Origin: an uncultured Methanoregula sp.
Lineage (GTDB): Archaea > Halobacteriota > Methanomicrobia > Methanomicrobiales > Methanospirillaceae
Assembly: GCF_963678795.1 (NCBI RefSeq)
Contig: NZ_OY787453.1
Location: 868,001 to 932,000 of the forward strand
Length of the DNA stretch: 64,000 bases
Direction: 5' to 3'
Of this stretch, positions 23,655 to 32,197 are shown piece after piece (position 1 is the first letter of the stretch; each line of letters starts with the position of its first letter). Made by a program: the position numbers and the translations under genes. Under the pieces are notes generated by a model. It was not told the DNA's origin. It did not search any database and saw nothing but the letters and a program-made list of their open reading frames with translations.

Positions 23655-25250
23655 TCAGTGGGTCTTCTCTTCTTCCGTGACCAGAGCAAGAATGGCAGCA
23701 GTCGGTCCGATATCAATGATCTTTCCGCCCCTCATGAGGGCAAGCCGGTCACAGATGTCGCGGACGAAATCCATGTCGTGCGAGACCACGATGAAGGTCT
23801 CGTCCATCTCGTCGCGGGCATTCAGGATCGAGTGCTTCACGTCCTGCTTGGTGATGGGGTCCATGGTGCCGGTCGGCTCGTCGAGGATCACGATGCGCGG
23901 CTCCCGGATGAGCACCTGCGCAAGGGCAACCCGGTGCCGTTCCCCGTCAGAAAGTTCGCCCGGGTACCGGTTCAGGATCTCCTTTGATTTTTCTTCAGTG
24001 AACCCGGCCATCCGAAGCGTGACTATCGCTTTTCTGATCGCGAGCTCTTTAGGGAAATCCAGCCCAATCGAGTCGGTCAGATTGTCAATCACCGTGCGGT
24101 GGGGGAAGAGATCGTATTCCTGGTGCAGGAGCCCGATGTATTCCTTGGCCCTGCCCCGCTGGTCGATGCCGGGCTTTGTCATGTCCACCCAGTCGTCACC
24201 GATCAGGATGTTCATCTCCCCGCTCGTGGGCTCGATGATACCCGATATGATCCCGGAGAGGGTGGTCTTGCCCGCCCCGCTCTTCCCGATGATGCCGAAG
24301 ATCTCCTTCTTTGCCACATCGAACGTGACCATGTTCACGGCTTTTATGACCCCACGGTCCACCGAGATATAACGTTTTGTCACGTCCCGGGCGGAGAGGA
24401 TCTTCTCCCCAAGTTCCACGGGCTCGGAGGATTCGATCTCATGGTAATCTTTTACAAATGCACGAATCACCGTTTTTGGTGAGCCGATGGAGGCGATCCC
24501 GCCATCCACGAGTAGCATCGCACGGTTTGCCATGTCCTCGATCACCTGCGAGAAGTGCGACGTGACAACCATGCCCATCCCGTTCTTTCTTGCAGCATCG
24601 ATGAGCATCCCGTGCACCAGCCGGGCAGTTGCCGGGTCGAGCGTTCCGGTAGGTTCGTCGGCAAAGAGCATTGACGGGTTTTTGGCCAGCTGCCGGGCAA
24701 GCACGACCCGCTGCTTCTCGCCGCCCGAAAGGTCGCGGGCGATATGCATCATCCGGTGCGAGAGCCTGACCTGGTCGATCAGGTCCGCAGCCCGGCTGAT
24801 GGCATGCTCCTGCGGGTACCGGATATCGTCGAGTGCGTGGAGCACGTTCTCGATCACCCGGTCGTCACCGTAGAGCGCGAACGTGCGCTGGAACATGATA
24901 GCGGTCCGGTTCATGACCCGGGACTTCATCCCGTTGCTCTTCTCGTCCCAGAGATCGACATCAACGGCCACGAGATCCCCGCCGCACTCGGGACATTTTT
25001 TACCGGCCCGGCTCTGCACATCCATGAACATGCAGCGATCACAGGCAGCCATATGGTAAATGATGGAGCCTTTGGTCGGTGGTTTTTCAACGCCACGAAG
25101 GAGGTGCATCAGCACGCTCTTGCCTGCGCCGCTCCTCCCTATGACGCCCATGATTTCCCCTTCCGGGATCTCGAACGATACTTTGTTCAGAACCCGCGTA
25201 TCGTTGAAATCCATACAGAGGTCGTGTACGCTGATAAATGGTTTTGACAT
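23655..25250 (-). CDS. atwA: methyl-coenzyme M reductase activation ATPase, component A2
   Basis: 531 residues with two ABC ATPase domains, the form of component A2, which uses ATP in the reductive activation of methyl-coenzyme M reductase, the last enzyme of methanogenesis. Walker A motifs GRSGAGKS (about 38) and GKSGAGKT (about 325), signature motifs LSGGEKQR and LSDGERHR, Walker B ADEPTGTLD and LDEPTGTMD. An insertion in domain 1 holds CDRC and CPEC, a likely zinc or metal site. It lies 15 bases after a 48-residue DUF5320-like gene and probably shares its promoter (palindrome at 25448-25460). Confidence 0.95.
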   Translation of the reverse strand: MSKPFISVHDLCMDFNDTRVLNKVSFEIPEGEIMGVIGRSGAGKSVLMHLLRGVEKPPTKGSIIYHMAACDRCMFMDVQSRAGKKCPECGGDLVAVDVDLWDEKSNGMKSRVMNRTAIMFQRTFALYGDDRVIENVLHALDDIRYPQEHAISRAADLIDQVRLSHRMMHIARDLSGGEKQRVVLARQLAKNPSMLFADEPTGTLDPATARLVHGMLIDAARKNGMGMVVTSHFSQVIEDMANRAMLLVDGGIASIGSPKTVIRAFVKDYHEIESSEPVELGEKILSARDVTKRYISVDRGVIKAVNMVTFDVAKKEIFGIIGKSGAGKTTLSGIISGIIEPTSGEMNILIGDDWVDMTKPGIDQRGRAKEYIGLLHQEYDLFPHRTVIDNLTDSIGLDFPKELAIRKAIVTLRMAGFTEEKSKEILNRYPGELSDGERHRVALAQVLIREPRIVILDEPTGTMDPITKQDVKHSILNARDEMDETFIVVSHDMDFVRDICDRLALMRGGKIIDIGPTAAILALVTEEEKTH

Positions 25251-25265
25251 GATGCTTTCCCCCTG

Positions 25266-25412
25266 CTAATCTGCCTGCCTCTCTTCTTCTGCAGCTGGTT
25301 CTTCAGGTAATGTGCGGCGCTCGCATCCCGTATCGCATGTCCGACAGGGGCCAGGCCCCCGCTCGGTTACCCGTCCCCGTTTCAGCGGCCCGGTCCCGTC
25401 AAAGTTCGGCAT
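25266..25412 (-). CDS. 48-residue DUF5320-like protein
   Basis: Short frame MPNFDGTGPLKRGRVTERGP followed by GPCRTCDTGC and an acidic C-terminus (LPEEPAAEEERQAD). The opening M-P-x-F-D-G-T-G-P followed by a Gly/Arg-rich stretch and cysteines is the hallmark of DUF5320, small proteins often found near DUF134 regulators and NifX- or Mrp-type metal-cofactor proteins. Below the usual size cut-off for gene calling. It leads atwA by 15 bases, so a role linked to metal or cofactor handling for reductase activation is conceivable but unproved. Confidence 0.75.
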   Translation of the reverse strand: MPNFDGTGPLKRGRVTERGPGPCRTCDTGCERRTLPEEPAAEEERQAD

Positions 25413-25447
25413 TGAAGATCCTCATAATTGCTCTCATGGGATTATTA

Positions 25448-25460
25448 CACATATGAGCAT
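25448..25460 (-). promoter_or_regulatory. CATATG palindrome, promoter of DUF5320-atwA
   Basis: On the minus strand TTAAATCTTTATGCTCATATGTGTAAT combines a TATA-like stretch with the palindrome-like GCTCATATGTG directly downstream, about 36-48 bases ahead of the DUF5320 start. Two further promoters in the next 2 kb carry the same arrangement. Confidence 0.55.
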
Positions 25461-25592
25461 AAAGATTTAAGGATCGGGTACAAAAAAAGAAACTCTGCGG
25501 GAGGGAACTCCGCATGTGCATCTCCCGGTTGTCACCCTGGCACCGGCACACCGGCGTTCATTCTTCCGCCACGACCTCCGGTCCAGGAATCC

Positions 25593-26309
25593 CTATTTTG
25601 AACCGGGTGCCCCGACCACGATCTTCAGCGCTGCGGTAATCCCGGGGAGCATCTCGGCCGGGAACCCCATCACCATCTCGTCATCGGCAATCCCGGAGAA
25701 TTTCCGCGAGCCGTCGCACCCGAGCGAGAAGTTCGCAAGCCCGGTCAAGTAGGTCTGGGCCGTTGCATCGGAACAGACGGACTGGATACCGGAGAACTCC
25801 GCATGAATCCTGCCGCCAAGCCGGAACAGTGTGCTCTGTGCAAGTTTGAGCATGTTCCGGGGAGTTGTCACAATCATGATGACGTGCGGGGTGAATGGCG
25901 TCTTTTCGAGCGGTGCATACAGCGTTGCATAGGTATCTCCGGTACCAATATGGGGAACCCGGTCAATGGTCCGTTTGCAGGCAGCAGCGCTGTTATATTT
26001 TCCGAGCTTGAAATAAAAATCGCCGGTCTTTAACGTCGGAGTTATCTCTTTGAGTCCCAGTGCCCACGCACCGCCATTGCACTCGTGTTTTCCGGCAGGT
26101 GCATAGAATGTTTTCCACTCATTCCGGGCAAGGTTCACCATTGTGCAATGCCGGATCGTTCTGTCCAGTTCCTCCATACCTGCGGGAATCTCTTCCTTAC
26201 TTGTCGCGAATTTTATGGCCACCGGGGAACCTTTCAGGCCCAGAACATTTTTGAGGGTTTCCGATGCCTCGGCATAATTGATCGGTATTTTCATGGGTTC
26301 GTTGCTCAT
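25593..26309 (-). CDS. DUF169 family protein
   Basis: 238 residues, full-length for DUF169. Typical features: VLGLKGSPVAIKF near the N-terminus, HCTMVNLARNEWKTFYA, CNGGAWALGL, SAAACKRTIDRVP and the C-terminal SLGCDGSRKFSGIADDEMVMGFP. Several conserved cysteines suggest a metal or cofactor site, but no DUF169 protein activity is known to me. Cytoplasmic. A GAGGAAAGGAT ribosome site precedes the ATG. Single-gene unit under the perfect CTCATATGAG palindrome at 26349-26358. Confidence 0.88.
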   Translation of the reverse strand: MSNEPMKIPINYAEASETLKNVLGLKGSPVAIKFATSKEEIPAGMEELDRTIRHCTMVNLARNEWKTFYAPAGKHECNGGAWALGLKEITPTLKTGDFYFKLGKYNSAAACKRTIDRVPHIGTGDTYATLYAPLEKTPFTPHVIMIVTTPRNMLKLAQSTLFRLGGRIHAEFSGIQSVCSDATAQTYLTGLANFSLGCDGSRKFSGIADDEMVMGFPAEMLPGITAALKIVVGAPGSK

Positions 26310-26348
26310 ATCCTTTCCTCGTGCTTCTCGTTTCAGGAGCGGTAATTA

Positions 26349-26358
26349 CTCATATGAG
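26349..26358 (-). promoter_or_regulatory. perfect CTCATATGAG palindrome, promoter of DUF169 gene
   Basis: CTCATATGAG is its own reverse complement. On the minus strand it follows a TTTAAGTATTTT TATA-like element and lies about 40 bases before the DUF169 start, in the position expected for a repressor or start-site element. Confidence 0.6.
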
Positions 26359-26417
26359 CGAAAATACTTAAACATTGGTGAACGGACAACAAGAGGTTAC
26401 ATCAAAAGAGGGGGAAC

Positions 26418-26804
26418 TTACCGTGGGCATTTCGGGCACCGGCCTTCCGCTGCTTTTGTGCAGCCGGCCATCTCGATGCCTTTCCCGTTGACGAGCGCAT
26501 CAGCGATCTTGCGCCGGGCTTCATGGAGATCGCGCCATGCGGTCTTGCGCGAAACCCCGAGTTTTTCTGCCGCCTCTTCCTGTTCGAGCCCTTCGAGATC
26601 GACGAGCCGTATCAGCTCGATCTCATCGGGATGCAGCGAGATTCCCTGTCCTTCCTTCTCAGGACAGCAGCAGGGTTTGTAGCAGCGGGATTCCGAGGTA
26701 CTGGCGATCGTGCGCCTGAGCCGTGGCCTTCCCCGGCGGGGACACTCGTTAACATCGCTGTTTTCATCCGCTGCCATTGTGCTGTTCCTGATCATAGTGT
26801 GCAC
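26418..26804 (-). CDS. DUF134 family helix-turn-helix regulator
   Basis: 128 residues as the longest frame; a later Met (MAADENS) may be the real start. N-terminal GRPRLRR is the DUF134 opening. A cysteine cluster CYKPCCCPEKEG could sense a metal. The second half is a sigma-70-region-4-like HTH: HPDEIELIRLVDLEGLEQEE, then KLGVSRKTAWRDLHEARRKIADAL, followed by a second Cys motif (AAEGRCPKCPR). DUF134 proteins are presumed DNA-binding regulators. It sits in the middle of three promoters sharing CTCATATGAG and is the best local candidate to bind them. Confidence 0.88.
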   Translation of the reverse strand: MHTMIRNSTMAADENSDVNECPRRGRPRLRRTIASTSESRCYKPCCCPEKEGQGISLHPDEIELIRLVDLEGLEQEEAAEKLGVSRKTAWRDLHEARRKIADALVNGKGIEMAGCTKAAEGRCPKCPR

Positions 26805-26970
26805 CCGGAAGTATAACAGGTTTACCGGAATTCACCGGTTGAACCCCTTGGTGTTACGTTGCCTGATGGCTTTTTTAGACCGGGCGTTTCTGGACAAGAG
26901 ATCCTTCGGATGATGCGTCGTGGTATGACAGGGAATGGTCTCCGGTTAACACGCTAAAAAGAGATTATAT

Positions 26971-27204
26971 TTACCGGCACCGGGGCCCGTGACCGCAGCG
27001 GTGCTGGTTACCTTTCGGATCCATGTCAGACGTGCAGCAACAGGAATTTCCGAATTTCCGGGTGGACGTGCATTCATCCCGGTGGCTTATGCCATCTTCG
27101 TGGTGCTCGTGTGTTTCACCACAGGCGCAGGTGTGAAGTGTGGTGGGGGTCTCGTTTTTGGATTTCATGGTTTCATGGGGTGCGGGTTGTGTATTTTCTG
27201 GCAT
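26971..27204 (-). CDS. 77-residue Cys/His-rich protein
   Basis: Composition is striking: CACGETHEHHEDGISH, NSCCCTSDMD and HRCGHGPRCR, about eight Cys and eight His in 77 residues. It has no fold I recognise; a metal-binding or metal-buffering peptide is the simplest reading. Expression is suggested by a TATA-like element and the CATATG palindrome (27240-27250) 36 bases upstream, in the same layout as two other local promoters. Divergent from the metallo-beta-lactamase gene. Confidence 0.6.
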   Translation of the reverse strand: MPENTQPAPHETMKSKNETPTTLHTCACGETHEHHEDGISHRDECTSTRKFGNSCCCTSDMDPKGNQHRCGHGPRCR

Positions 27205-27239
27205 TTGTCACCAACCGTACAACTGTCGTACGATATTTA

Positions 27240-27250
27240 CTCATATGCGC
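27240..27250 (-). promoter_or_regulatory. CTCATATGCGC element between Cys/His-rich gene and MBL gene
   Basis: On the minus strand GGTTTAAATGATTTATGCGCATATGAGTAAAT repeats the TATA-plus-palindrome layout of the other two sites; given as TTTAAATGATTTAT followed by GCGCATATGAG. Being in a divergent intergenic region it could control both flanking genes. Confidence 0.55.
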
Positions 27251-27375
27251 ATAAATCATTTAAACCATTGCACCCTGACAATCTGCGGACCGACGGGAGA
27301 TCCTCATGCATCCCAGGCCCGGCAATGCAGACAGAAAGGAAAAGTCTCATCCCCTTCCATGAGCGATACTCTTCC

Positions 27376-28227
27376 ATGACATCCCGGCTCTCTCTTACCG
27401 TCCTTGTCGATAATACAACTCTCACGGACCATGATCTCTGTGGCGAGGCCGGGCTCTCGTTCCTTATCGAAACTGCCGGAACGAAGATCCTGTTTGATAC
27501 CGGCTTGTCCGGGCTGTTCCTTGCCAATGCCGGGAAAATGGATATCAGCCTCCGGGACCTGGACTTCATCGTCCTCTCACACGGACATATCGATCATACC
27601 GGAGGACTGGCCACGCTCATCCGGCACCTTGCCACTGCAGCGCCTGGCAAAGAGCGGCCTCCGGCACCAGAGCTTATCGCCCATCCCTGCTGCTTCTGGC
27701 AAAAAGAAAAAGAGGGCAGGAAAAACGGCTCTGCCGTGAGCGGGGAGGAGGCAGGGCAGCAGTTCCTGCTTCACCAGTCCAAAGAACCCGTCTGGATCAC
27801 GGAGGACCTTGTTTTCCTCGGGGAGATCCCGCGGAGATTTCCCTTTGAGCAGGGAGAGCCGGAGAAGCGGATGATTCACAGCCCGGATGGGAAGACCGGG
27901 CCGGATTACCTGCTCGACGATACGGCCCTCGCGTTCCGATCTGCAGAAGGACTCGTCATCATCACGGGCTGCTCGCATGCGGGGATCTGTAATATCACGG
28001 AATATGCACGCGAAGTCTGCAGGGAACGGAGGGTTGCCGATATAATCGGCGGGCTCCACCTCCTGACACCAGCTCCAAAACGGCTCGTAAAGACGGGAAA
28101 GTACCTGAACCGCCTTCACCTCAATGCACTGCATGCCTGTCACTGCACATCGCTACCGGCAAAACTCGCCCTGATGGAGTATTGCCCGGTGCAGGAAGTG
28201 GGTGTGGGCATGCACTTCGGATGGTAG
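27376..28227 (+). CDS. metallo-beta-lactamase fold hydrolase (MptA-unrelated, DHP-synthase-like MBL group)
   Basis: 283 residues from ATG 27376 (MTSRLSLTVLVDNTTL), the start that fits the family; an in-frame ATG at 27325 is possible and the longer frame from 26989 is not. Metal ligands: SHGHIDHTGG (HxHxDH, about residues 73-78), a later His in TGCSHAGICN and the final His in IGGLHLL. Sequence resembles the group annotated as 7,8-dihydropterin-6-methyl-aminobenzene-phosphate synthase-like, often found with DUF134, DUF5320 and DUF169. Cytoplasmic; substrate not known. Divergent from the Cys/His-rich gene. Confidence 0.8.
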   Translation: MTSRLSLTVLVDNTTLTDHDLCGEAGLSFLIETAGTKILFDTGLSGLFLANAGKMDISLRDLDFIVLSHGHIDHTGGLATLIRHLATAAPGKERPPAPELIAHPCCFWQKEKEGRKNGSAVSGEEAGQQFLLHQSKEPVWITEDLVFLGEIPRRFPFEQGEPEKRMIHSPDGKTGPDYLLDDTALAFRSAEGLVIITGCSHAGICNITEYAREVCRERRVADIIGGLHLLTPAPKRLVKTGKYLNRLHLNALHACHCTSLPAKLALMEYCPVQEVGVGMHFGW

Positions 28228-28320
28228 GGCTTCGTGCCCGTTTCATCCACTACGCTGCCTGAACCCGTTGGCGGAAGCCGGGCAATCCTTATCATCTCCC
28301 GGCAAGAGTGTTGATCTGTC

Positions 28321-28809
28321 ATGACTCACAAAGAAACATTCCACGGCGTCCCGGGCATCCTGCGCCCGTTCAAGGAGTTTGTTGAGAAATGCGGGTTGAA
28401 AAAAGGCGACCAGATCGTCTATTACGGGGTCCCGGGCACCTGCACCCCGTTTGTCGAACTTCTCGGGTTCGCCCTCCGCTCGCTTGAGCCCGAACAGGTC
28501 TTTGTCCCGTTCGTTGACGAGAGCAAGGCAAAAAAGATCGTCCATGCCGATGACGTTGGCATGCAGGCCCGCATGGGACCCGTGACACTGAAACCAAAAG
28601 TCATTGTCATCATGGGCGGGCTCTCGATGCCCAATGTGCCGGTTAAGGCAGAGCAGGTCAAGGCGGTTCTGGAAAAACATTCCGGTGCGACCGTCATCGG
28701 CGTCTGCTTCATGCACATGTTCGAAAAAGCCAAATGGCTGGACACGGTATCCTTCAACTGCCTGATCGATGCGAACATCGATCCGGTAGAAGTTACCACG
28801 GATACTTAA
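28321..28809 (+). CDS. DUF2124 family protein
   Basis: 162 residues, compact alpha/beta protein nearly confined to methanogens. Recognisable features: GVPGILRPFKEFVEKCGLKKGDQIVYYGVPGTCTPF, VFVPFVDESKAKK, VIVIMGGLSMPN and GVCFMHMFEKAKW. The nucleotide-binding-like glycine turns hint at a small-molecule site, but no function is known. Follows the MBL gene on the same strand after 93 bases and might be co-transcribed. Confidence 0.88.
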   Translation: MTHKETFHGVPGILRPFKEFVEKCGLKKGDQIVYYGVPGTCTPFVELLGFALRSLEPEQVFVPFVDESKAKKIVHADDVGMQARMGPVTLKPKVIVIMGGLSMPNVPVKAEQVKAVLEKHSGATVIGVCFMHMFEKAKWLDTVSFNCLIDANIDPVEVTTDT

Positions 28810-29186
28810 TTTTTGGCGATTCCTCAATTGAAGCCACCAATCAAAATTTTGTTCCAGGTTTTTTTAAGGAAGCTATACATGGAACAACATGCTGGACGTT
28901 CTTTTGGGCTTCGGTTTCACCCCGACCCCCGCCACGGGGGCATTCCCCGGATTGCAATAACGACGTATTACCTGGTATCGGCCTCGTCCAATCGCAATGC
29001 GCCCCGTCCCCTCGGGGGACTGGTGGCGCAAGAGGGGAGCAGGATATCAAAAGTTAGTGGCACCAGATGATGAATCACCTGATTTTTACATGATCCACTG
29101 TTGACTGTGTGGCCCGTGATGGCAAAGATCTCGCGCGAGAGGAACCGACCGGGACCGGTATGACCATTGTCCGTAATCCCCGGGGA
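28810..29186. other. 377-base stretch without a gene; GC-rich inverted repeats
   Basis: No supported frame. It holds GC-rich hairpin-like segments (CCCCCGCCACGGGGG at about 28924-28938 and GTCCCCTCGGGGGAC at about 29008-29022) similar in style to the internal hairpins of repeats A and B, but no clear sequence match to them. Possibly another decayed repeat. Confidence 0.4.
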
Positions 29187-29840
29187 TTATTCTTTCCAGA
29201 CCTCGACCATGGACTGGTCGCCATGGTATCCGATGAATCCCTGCAGCGCAGGAAGCCCGGCTTTACTCTGTTTTGGTCTCGTATCGAAAGGATCGTTGAA
29301 GTACATCCACCGGTCATCGATCCCGGTCACGGTAACCCAGTGAGGCAGGTCTTCCCTGCTGCGAAACAGGGAATTTGTAATTATCAGCGGAACATGATTC
29401 AAAAACAGGGATTTTGAGATCGTTTCGCCAGTGATTCTCTCCTGCCTTTCCCGGACACCCAGGTTCCGGCACCGGGCCCTTCTCTCGTAAAAAAGGTCAG
29501 TGAGCATCTGCATCTCCGGATCGTTGAGACGCGAAAGACACCATCTGGCAAAATCAATTCCACCGGTATTGCTGGTAACTCTCGCAGAAAAACCCCGTGT
29601 CACCGCAGAGTACGCCAGCCCATACCGGCTGGTTCCGCATACGACTCCCAGGGTCGCCTCCCTCCACACGTCGATCTCCATACCTTTCCCGAGGCGAAGG
29701 TTTTCATCCAGGTACTTCATCGCCATCATCAGTGAAGCGGGGCCGCACGTGAAGTCATAATGCTGCCGGTAAAACGGAATCTTCAGGTGGATTGGTGACC
29801 CTGGCTCAGCGTGCATGCTCTGTCCCGGATTGTTCTGCAT
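29187..29840 (-). CDS. peptidase C39-like cysteine protease
   Basis: 217 residues. Papain-like C39 features: IPFYRQHYDFTCGPASLMMAM with the Cys nucleophile (about residue 32), LPHWVTVTGIDDRW with the catalytic His (about 177) and YFNDPFD with the Asp. No signal peptide and no ABC transporter domain, unlike bacteriocin-processing C39 enzymes. In bacteria, stand-alone C39-like proteins are sometimes paired with GNAT or ATP-grasp proteins, none of which is present here. A TATA-like TTCTTATATTTAG lies about 40 bases upstream. Substrate unknown. Confidence 0.75.
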   Translation of the reverse strand: MQNNPGQSMHAEPGSPIHLKIPFYRQHYDFTCGPASLMMAMKYLDENLRLGKGMEIDVWREATLGVVCGTSRYGLAYSAVTRGFSARVTSNTGGIDFARWCLSRLNDPEMQMLTDLFYERRARCRNLGVRERQERITGETISKSLFLNHVPLIITNSLFRSREDLPHWVTVTGIDDRWMYFNDPFDTRPKQSKAGLPALQGFIGYHGDQSMVEVWKE

Positions 29841-30147
29841 CGGATAGATCTGTGCTCAGCGGGGGGTGGACATAAAACCTTCTTATATTTAGAAACAGAT
29901 TGTCGGCCGGTTACCGCTGGCGGCGGATTGCTGCAAACGGGGGCGGCTGGACCGGAGATGGGGGCCGGCGCGTGAAGAATTATTCGCTGGCAGTACTATT
30001 GGGAAAGTTTTAATCATCATTGAGGACGAGAAGAAAGCGGAAGTAACCAGTCAGATTGGAACAATCCGGAAACTCCGGGATAATATCCATATCATCTCCG
30101 GATAACCGTATATCCGGCCATTTTCCCCGGGTTCCCCGTTTTTTTAT
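29841..30147. other. 307-base stretch with promoter but no gene
   Basis: Contains a likely minus-strand TATA for the C39-like gene (about 29880-29895). The remainder has no convincing frame and leads into repeat C copy 2. Confidence 0.35.
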
Positions 30148-30412
30148 TGCCGCCATAAAATATGACCCTCATATTCACGTTCCAATGGACGTTCCGGGGC
30201 CTGTATGGGGAAAACAACGTTGCCGGAAAAACATCGATTCTATGGCCGATAAGGGCCATTGTACGAGGTGCATTTCGGCTGTATTTTGGCAAAATGCGCG
30301 TAATGCGGGCGTATTCTCCACAGGAACAGAAACGGAGGGTTTTACAGCGTTTTCCGGGATGAGCCAGGATCAAAAAATGGGAATCCGGACCCGTACAGGG
30401 CGTATTTTCATA
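30148..30412 (+). repeat. dispersed repeat C, copy 2 (possible MITE)
   Basis: Second copy of the element at 22690-22955: TTATTGCCGCCATAAAATATG, GACCCTCATATTC, GTGCATTTCGGCTGTATTTT, TTTTCCGGGATGAGCCAGGA and an end ACAGGGCGTATTTT. Ends form an imperfect inverted repeat (AAAATATGACCCT/AAAATACGCCCTG). Identity is moderate, suggesting independent drift since the copies arose. Confidence 0.65.
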
Positions 30413-30454
30413 CCCTTCCCTTCATCCCCTCAAATAGCCGGCTTTCCCTGAAAA

Positions 30455-31486
30455 TCAGTATCCTACAAATACCCGGATCACCATAAACGCAACAAACCCG
30501 ATGAGTGCACTGATGGGAATCGTGAGGATCCATGCAAACATGATACTCCGGGCAACGCCCCACTTGACCGTGCTTGAGCCCATCGTGGTCCCTACGCCCA
30601 TGATGGACGAACAGATGACATGGGTCGTGCTTACCGGGATACCTGCAACCGATGCCCCAAGGATGGTAGCAGCACCGGCCGTCTCTGCAGCAAACCCGTG
30701 CACCGGCCGGAGCCTTGTTATCTTGTAACCCATAGTCCTGACGATGCGCCATCCCCCCGAGAGAGTCCCAAGTGCGATGGCAGTGTATGAAGCGAGAATA
30801 ACCCACAGGGGCATTGGCAGGTTGTTGGGATCCACGCTCGCACCGAAGTACCCAATCGAGAAGAGGAGCGGCAGGATGATCCCCATGGTCTTCTGGGCAT
30901 CGTTAGTACCATGGGAAAAACTGTACGCGGCAGCGGAGCAGAGCTGAAGCCGCTTGAAATGACCTTCGGCCGACTCCTTGTTTGCTTTTTTTGTAAGGTT
31001 GAGGATAAGCGCCATGAACAGGAACCCGCAGGTCAGGCCTATCAGGGGGGACAGGATCATGAAGGTGACAACCAGTTCGATGGTCGACCACTTGATTGCG
31101 GCAAGACCGGCAGCAGCGATTCCCGCCCCGGCCAGTCCTCCGATAAGAGCATGGGAAGAGGAGGTCGGGAGACCAAAAAGCCACGTGATCAGGTTCCATG
31201 CAATTGCCCCGGTGAGAGCTCCCAGCACGATATAGGGGATCACGGCGGCCGGCACAATAGTCAGCTCGATGATCTTGCTGATAGTACTTGCGACAGCAAC
31301 ACCAAAGCCGAACGCGGCAACAAAATTAAAAAAGGCTGCAAAGACTACCGCGTTCCGGGGGGACAGGACTTTTGTGGAGACCACCGTTGATATGGAATTC
31401 GCGGAGTCATGGAACCCGTTCGTGAAATCAAAAACGAGCGCAATGCCTATGATGATTACGATGAGTTCCCACGTTGCTTCGATCAT
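30455..31486 (-). CDS. pit: inorganic phosphate transporter, PiT family (copy 1)
   Basis: 343 residues with about ten membrane helices in the inverted two-repeat PiT layout. Signature sequences appear in each half: FDFTNGFHDSANSISTVVST near the N-terminus and SFSHGTNDAQKTMGIILP in the second half, plus GIPVSTTHVICSSIMGVG. The Asn/Asp residues of GFHDSAN and GTNDAQK are the substrate/cation site in the family. Imports phosphate with Na+ or H+. Its DUF47 partner lies 23 bases upstream, and a second transporter/DUF47 pair is further upstream on the same strand. Confidence 0.93.
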   Translation of the reverse strand: MIEATWELIVIIIGIALVFDFTNGFHDSANSISTVVSTKVLSPRNAVVFAAFFNFVAAFGFGVAVASTISKIIELTIVPAAVIPYIVLGALTGAIAWNLITWLFGLPTSSSHALIGGLAGAGIAAAGLAAIKWSTIELVVTFMILSPLIGLTCGFLFMALILNLTKKANKESAEGHFKRLQLCSAAAYSFSHGTNDAQKTMGIILPLLFSIGYFGASVDPNNLPMPLWVILASYTAIALGTLSGGWRIVRTMGYKITRLRPVHGFAAETAGAATILGASVAGIPVSTTHVICSSIMGVGTTMGSSTVKWGVARSIMFAWILTIPISALIGFVAFMVIRVFVGY

Positions 31487-31509
31487 GCAATCCCCTCAAA
31501 GATGCCCGG

Positions 31510-32139
31510 TCATGAGTGCCGGATCGCGATATCGGAGAGCACGTTTGCCACATCCTCGCAATAGTCCGTAGCCGTTTCAAGGTGCTCGTAGATGTCCTTG
31601 AGCTTGATGATCGTAATAGCGTCTGTTGTCTTAAAGAGATCCGTGACCGCATGGGCAAGCACATCATCAGCAAGGTTCTCCAGCCGGTTGACCTCGATGC
31701 AGCGCTCCTCGATGTATCTTGGATCCTTGATCGACCGGATCCCCTTGACTGCGCTCTCGATCTCTACAGTTGACATGTGGATAAGCTTGGCGAGCTCGAC
31801 CATGTGGGCATCCGTGCCGACAATCCCGTAATAGTACATCTTCTCGGTAGCGCCATCGATATAATCCAGGACCTCGTCAAGGGCTGAGGCGAGCCGCGAG
31901 ATCTCTTCCGGGTCCAGCGGCGTGATGAACGTCCGGTTGAGCTGGTCGTAGATATCGTGGGTGATTATATCCCCTTTGTGCTCCAGCAGCTCGATCTGGT
32001 GGCGTTTCTCCTTGACGTTCGTGAACTCCTCGGTCAGCGCAACGAGCTGCCATGCCGCCTCCTTGTTGACTGCTGCCTGCTTCTCGAAAAGATCAAAAAA
32101 AACCTTATCCTGGGGTATCAGCAACTCCCGTAAACCCAT
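31510..32139 (-). CDS. DUF47/PhoU-like phosphate transport regulator (copy 1)
   Basis: 209 residues, all helical, matching the DUF47 (PhoU-like) family normally encoded next to PiT transporters. Typical segments: PQDKVFFDLFEKQAAVNKEA, the LEHKGDIITHDIYDQLNRTFITPLDPEEI block and RLENLADDVLAHAVTDLFKT, with acidic ExxxD metal sites. Presumed cytoplasmic regulator or gate of the adjacent transporter. Paralogous to 33385-34014. Confidence 0.92.
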   Translation of the reverse strand: MGLRELLIPQDKVFFDLFEKQAAVNKEAAWQLVALTEEFTNVKEKRHQIELLEHKGDIITHDIYDQLNRTFITPLDPEEISRLASALDEVLDYIDGATEKMYYYGIVGTDAHMVELAKLIHMSTVEIESAVKGIRSIKDPRYIEERCIEVNRLENLADDVLAHAVTDLFKTTDAITIIKLKDIYEHLETATDYCEDVANVLSDIAIRHS

Positions 32140-32197
32140 AACAATCCCAGTGGTTATCGGCTGAAGCCCTTAAAAATATAGCGAATTATTGTGGACC

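Noticed and set aside
28810..29186. coding gene or repeat A/B copy
   Set aside because: No frame with protein-like features and no alignable block with the repeat families.
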